NCBI GenBank assembly: GCA_937873255.1
Contig: CALMVM010000157.1
Location: 1-5,694 of the forward strand
From: an uncultured Verrucomicrobiota bacterium
Lineage (GTDB): Bacteria > Verrucomicrobiota > Verrucomicrobiia > Chthoniobacterales > SZAS-18
DNA length: 5,694 nucleotides
Direction of reading: 5' to 3'
In this document: one piece after another, positions 5,646 through 5,694 of the stretch
How positions within the stretch are numbered: the stretch's first letter is position 1
How the letters are laid out: each line of letters begins with the position of its first letter
Position numbers and translations under genes: made by a program
The notes under the pieces: generated by a model
Told to the model about the DNA's origin: nothing
Databases searched by the model: none
The model's input: the letters and a program-made list of their open reading frames with translations, nothing else

Positions 5646-5694
5646 GATTGCCCGGATAAAGTAGACAGCGGCTCGGGGTGGAGGCAGATCAACC
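5643..5694 (+). mobile_element. Left terminus of a probable IS3-family element, continuing past the right edge
   Basis: The first 25 bases, 5643-5667, start TGA, pass through GCCCGGATAAAGT and end AGACA. This matches the general form of IS3-family terminal inverted repeats (TG...GCCCC...AAAGT..GACA). They replace the expected IS630 codons at a sharp break. A short leader follows with a GGAGG at 5680-5684, ten bases before the window ends, as expected just before orfA. No coding sequence is visible because the window ends there. The family assignment rests on terminus form only; another TG-ended element type is possible. Confidence 0.5.
5680..5684 (+). promoter_or_regulatory. Candidate ribosome binding site for the first gene of the IS3-like element
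   Basis: GGAGG lies ten bases before the right edge, so a start codon is predicted at or within the first few bases beyond 5694. The position, about 40 bases inside the element terminus, fits orfA of IS3-family elements. The start codon itself is not visible. Confidence 0.35.

Noticed and set aside
4952..5659. A second long plus-strand frame overlapping the IS630 transposase
   Set aside because: It is a frame-shifted shadow with Pro/Arg/Gly-rich composition and no motifs, whereas the transposase frame holds the HTH and DDE motifs.

Overview
This is a GC-rich bacterial window with dense gene packing and strong G/C bias at third codon positions. The best clue to the host is the gene at 1781-3310. 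It carries seven copies of the roughly 50-residue Gloeo/Verruco ('GloVer') repeat, known mainly from Verrucomicrobia, followed by a Tyr/Phe-rich C-terminal domain that I also associate with that phylum. A verrucomicrobial chromosome is the most likely source; this is inference from gene content only.

The left half is ordinary chromosome. The 3' part of prmA (ribosomal protein L11 methyltransferase) enters from the left edge and ends at 679. It converges, with only 19 bases between stops, on a minus-strand MOSC-domain gene (699-1556) of the YcbX/mARC molybdenum-cofactor type. A 224-base divergent intergenic region separates that gene from the exported GloVer-repeat protein. This is followed 49 bases later on the same strand by a Gfo/Idh/MocA oxidoreductase (3360-4505) with the catalytic layout of glucose-fructose oxidoreductase.

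The right end is a wreck of nested insertions. A small gene resembling CDI-type immunity proteins (from 4533) is cut after about 64 codons at a TA dinucleotide by the left end of an IS630-family element. The IS630 transposase (4779-5645) is itself cut just before its third catalytic acidic residue. The cut is made by a sequence starting TGA at 5643 that looks like the terminal inverted repeat of an IS3-family element, which continues past the right edge. Each interrupted reading frame ends on a stop codon supplied by the incoming element. Insertion order can therefore be read directly: immunity-like gene first, then IS630, then the IS3-like element.

The genes do not form one pathway: a translation-modification enzyme, a molybdenum-cofactor oxidoreductase, a predicted surface protein and a sugar-type dehydrogenase lie side by side. 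The most novel material is the architecture of the exported protein (GloVer repeats plus aromatic C-terminal domain) and the nested insertion in an immunity-like gene. I see no RNA gene, CRISPR array or complete defence system.
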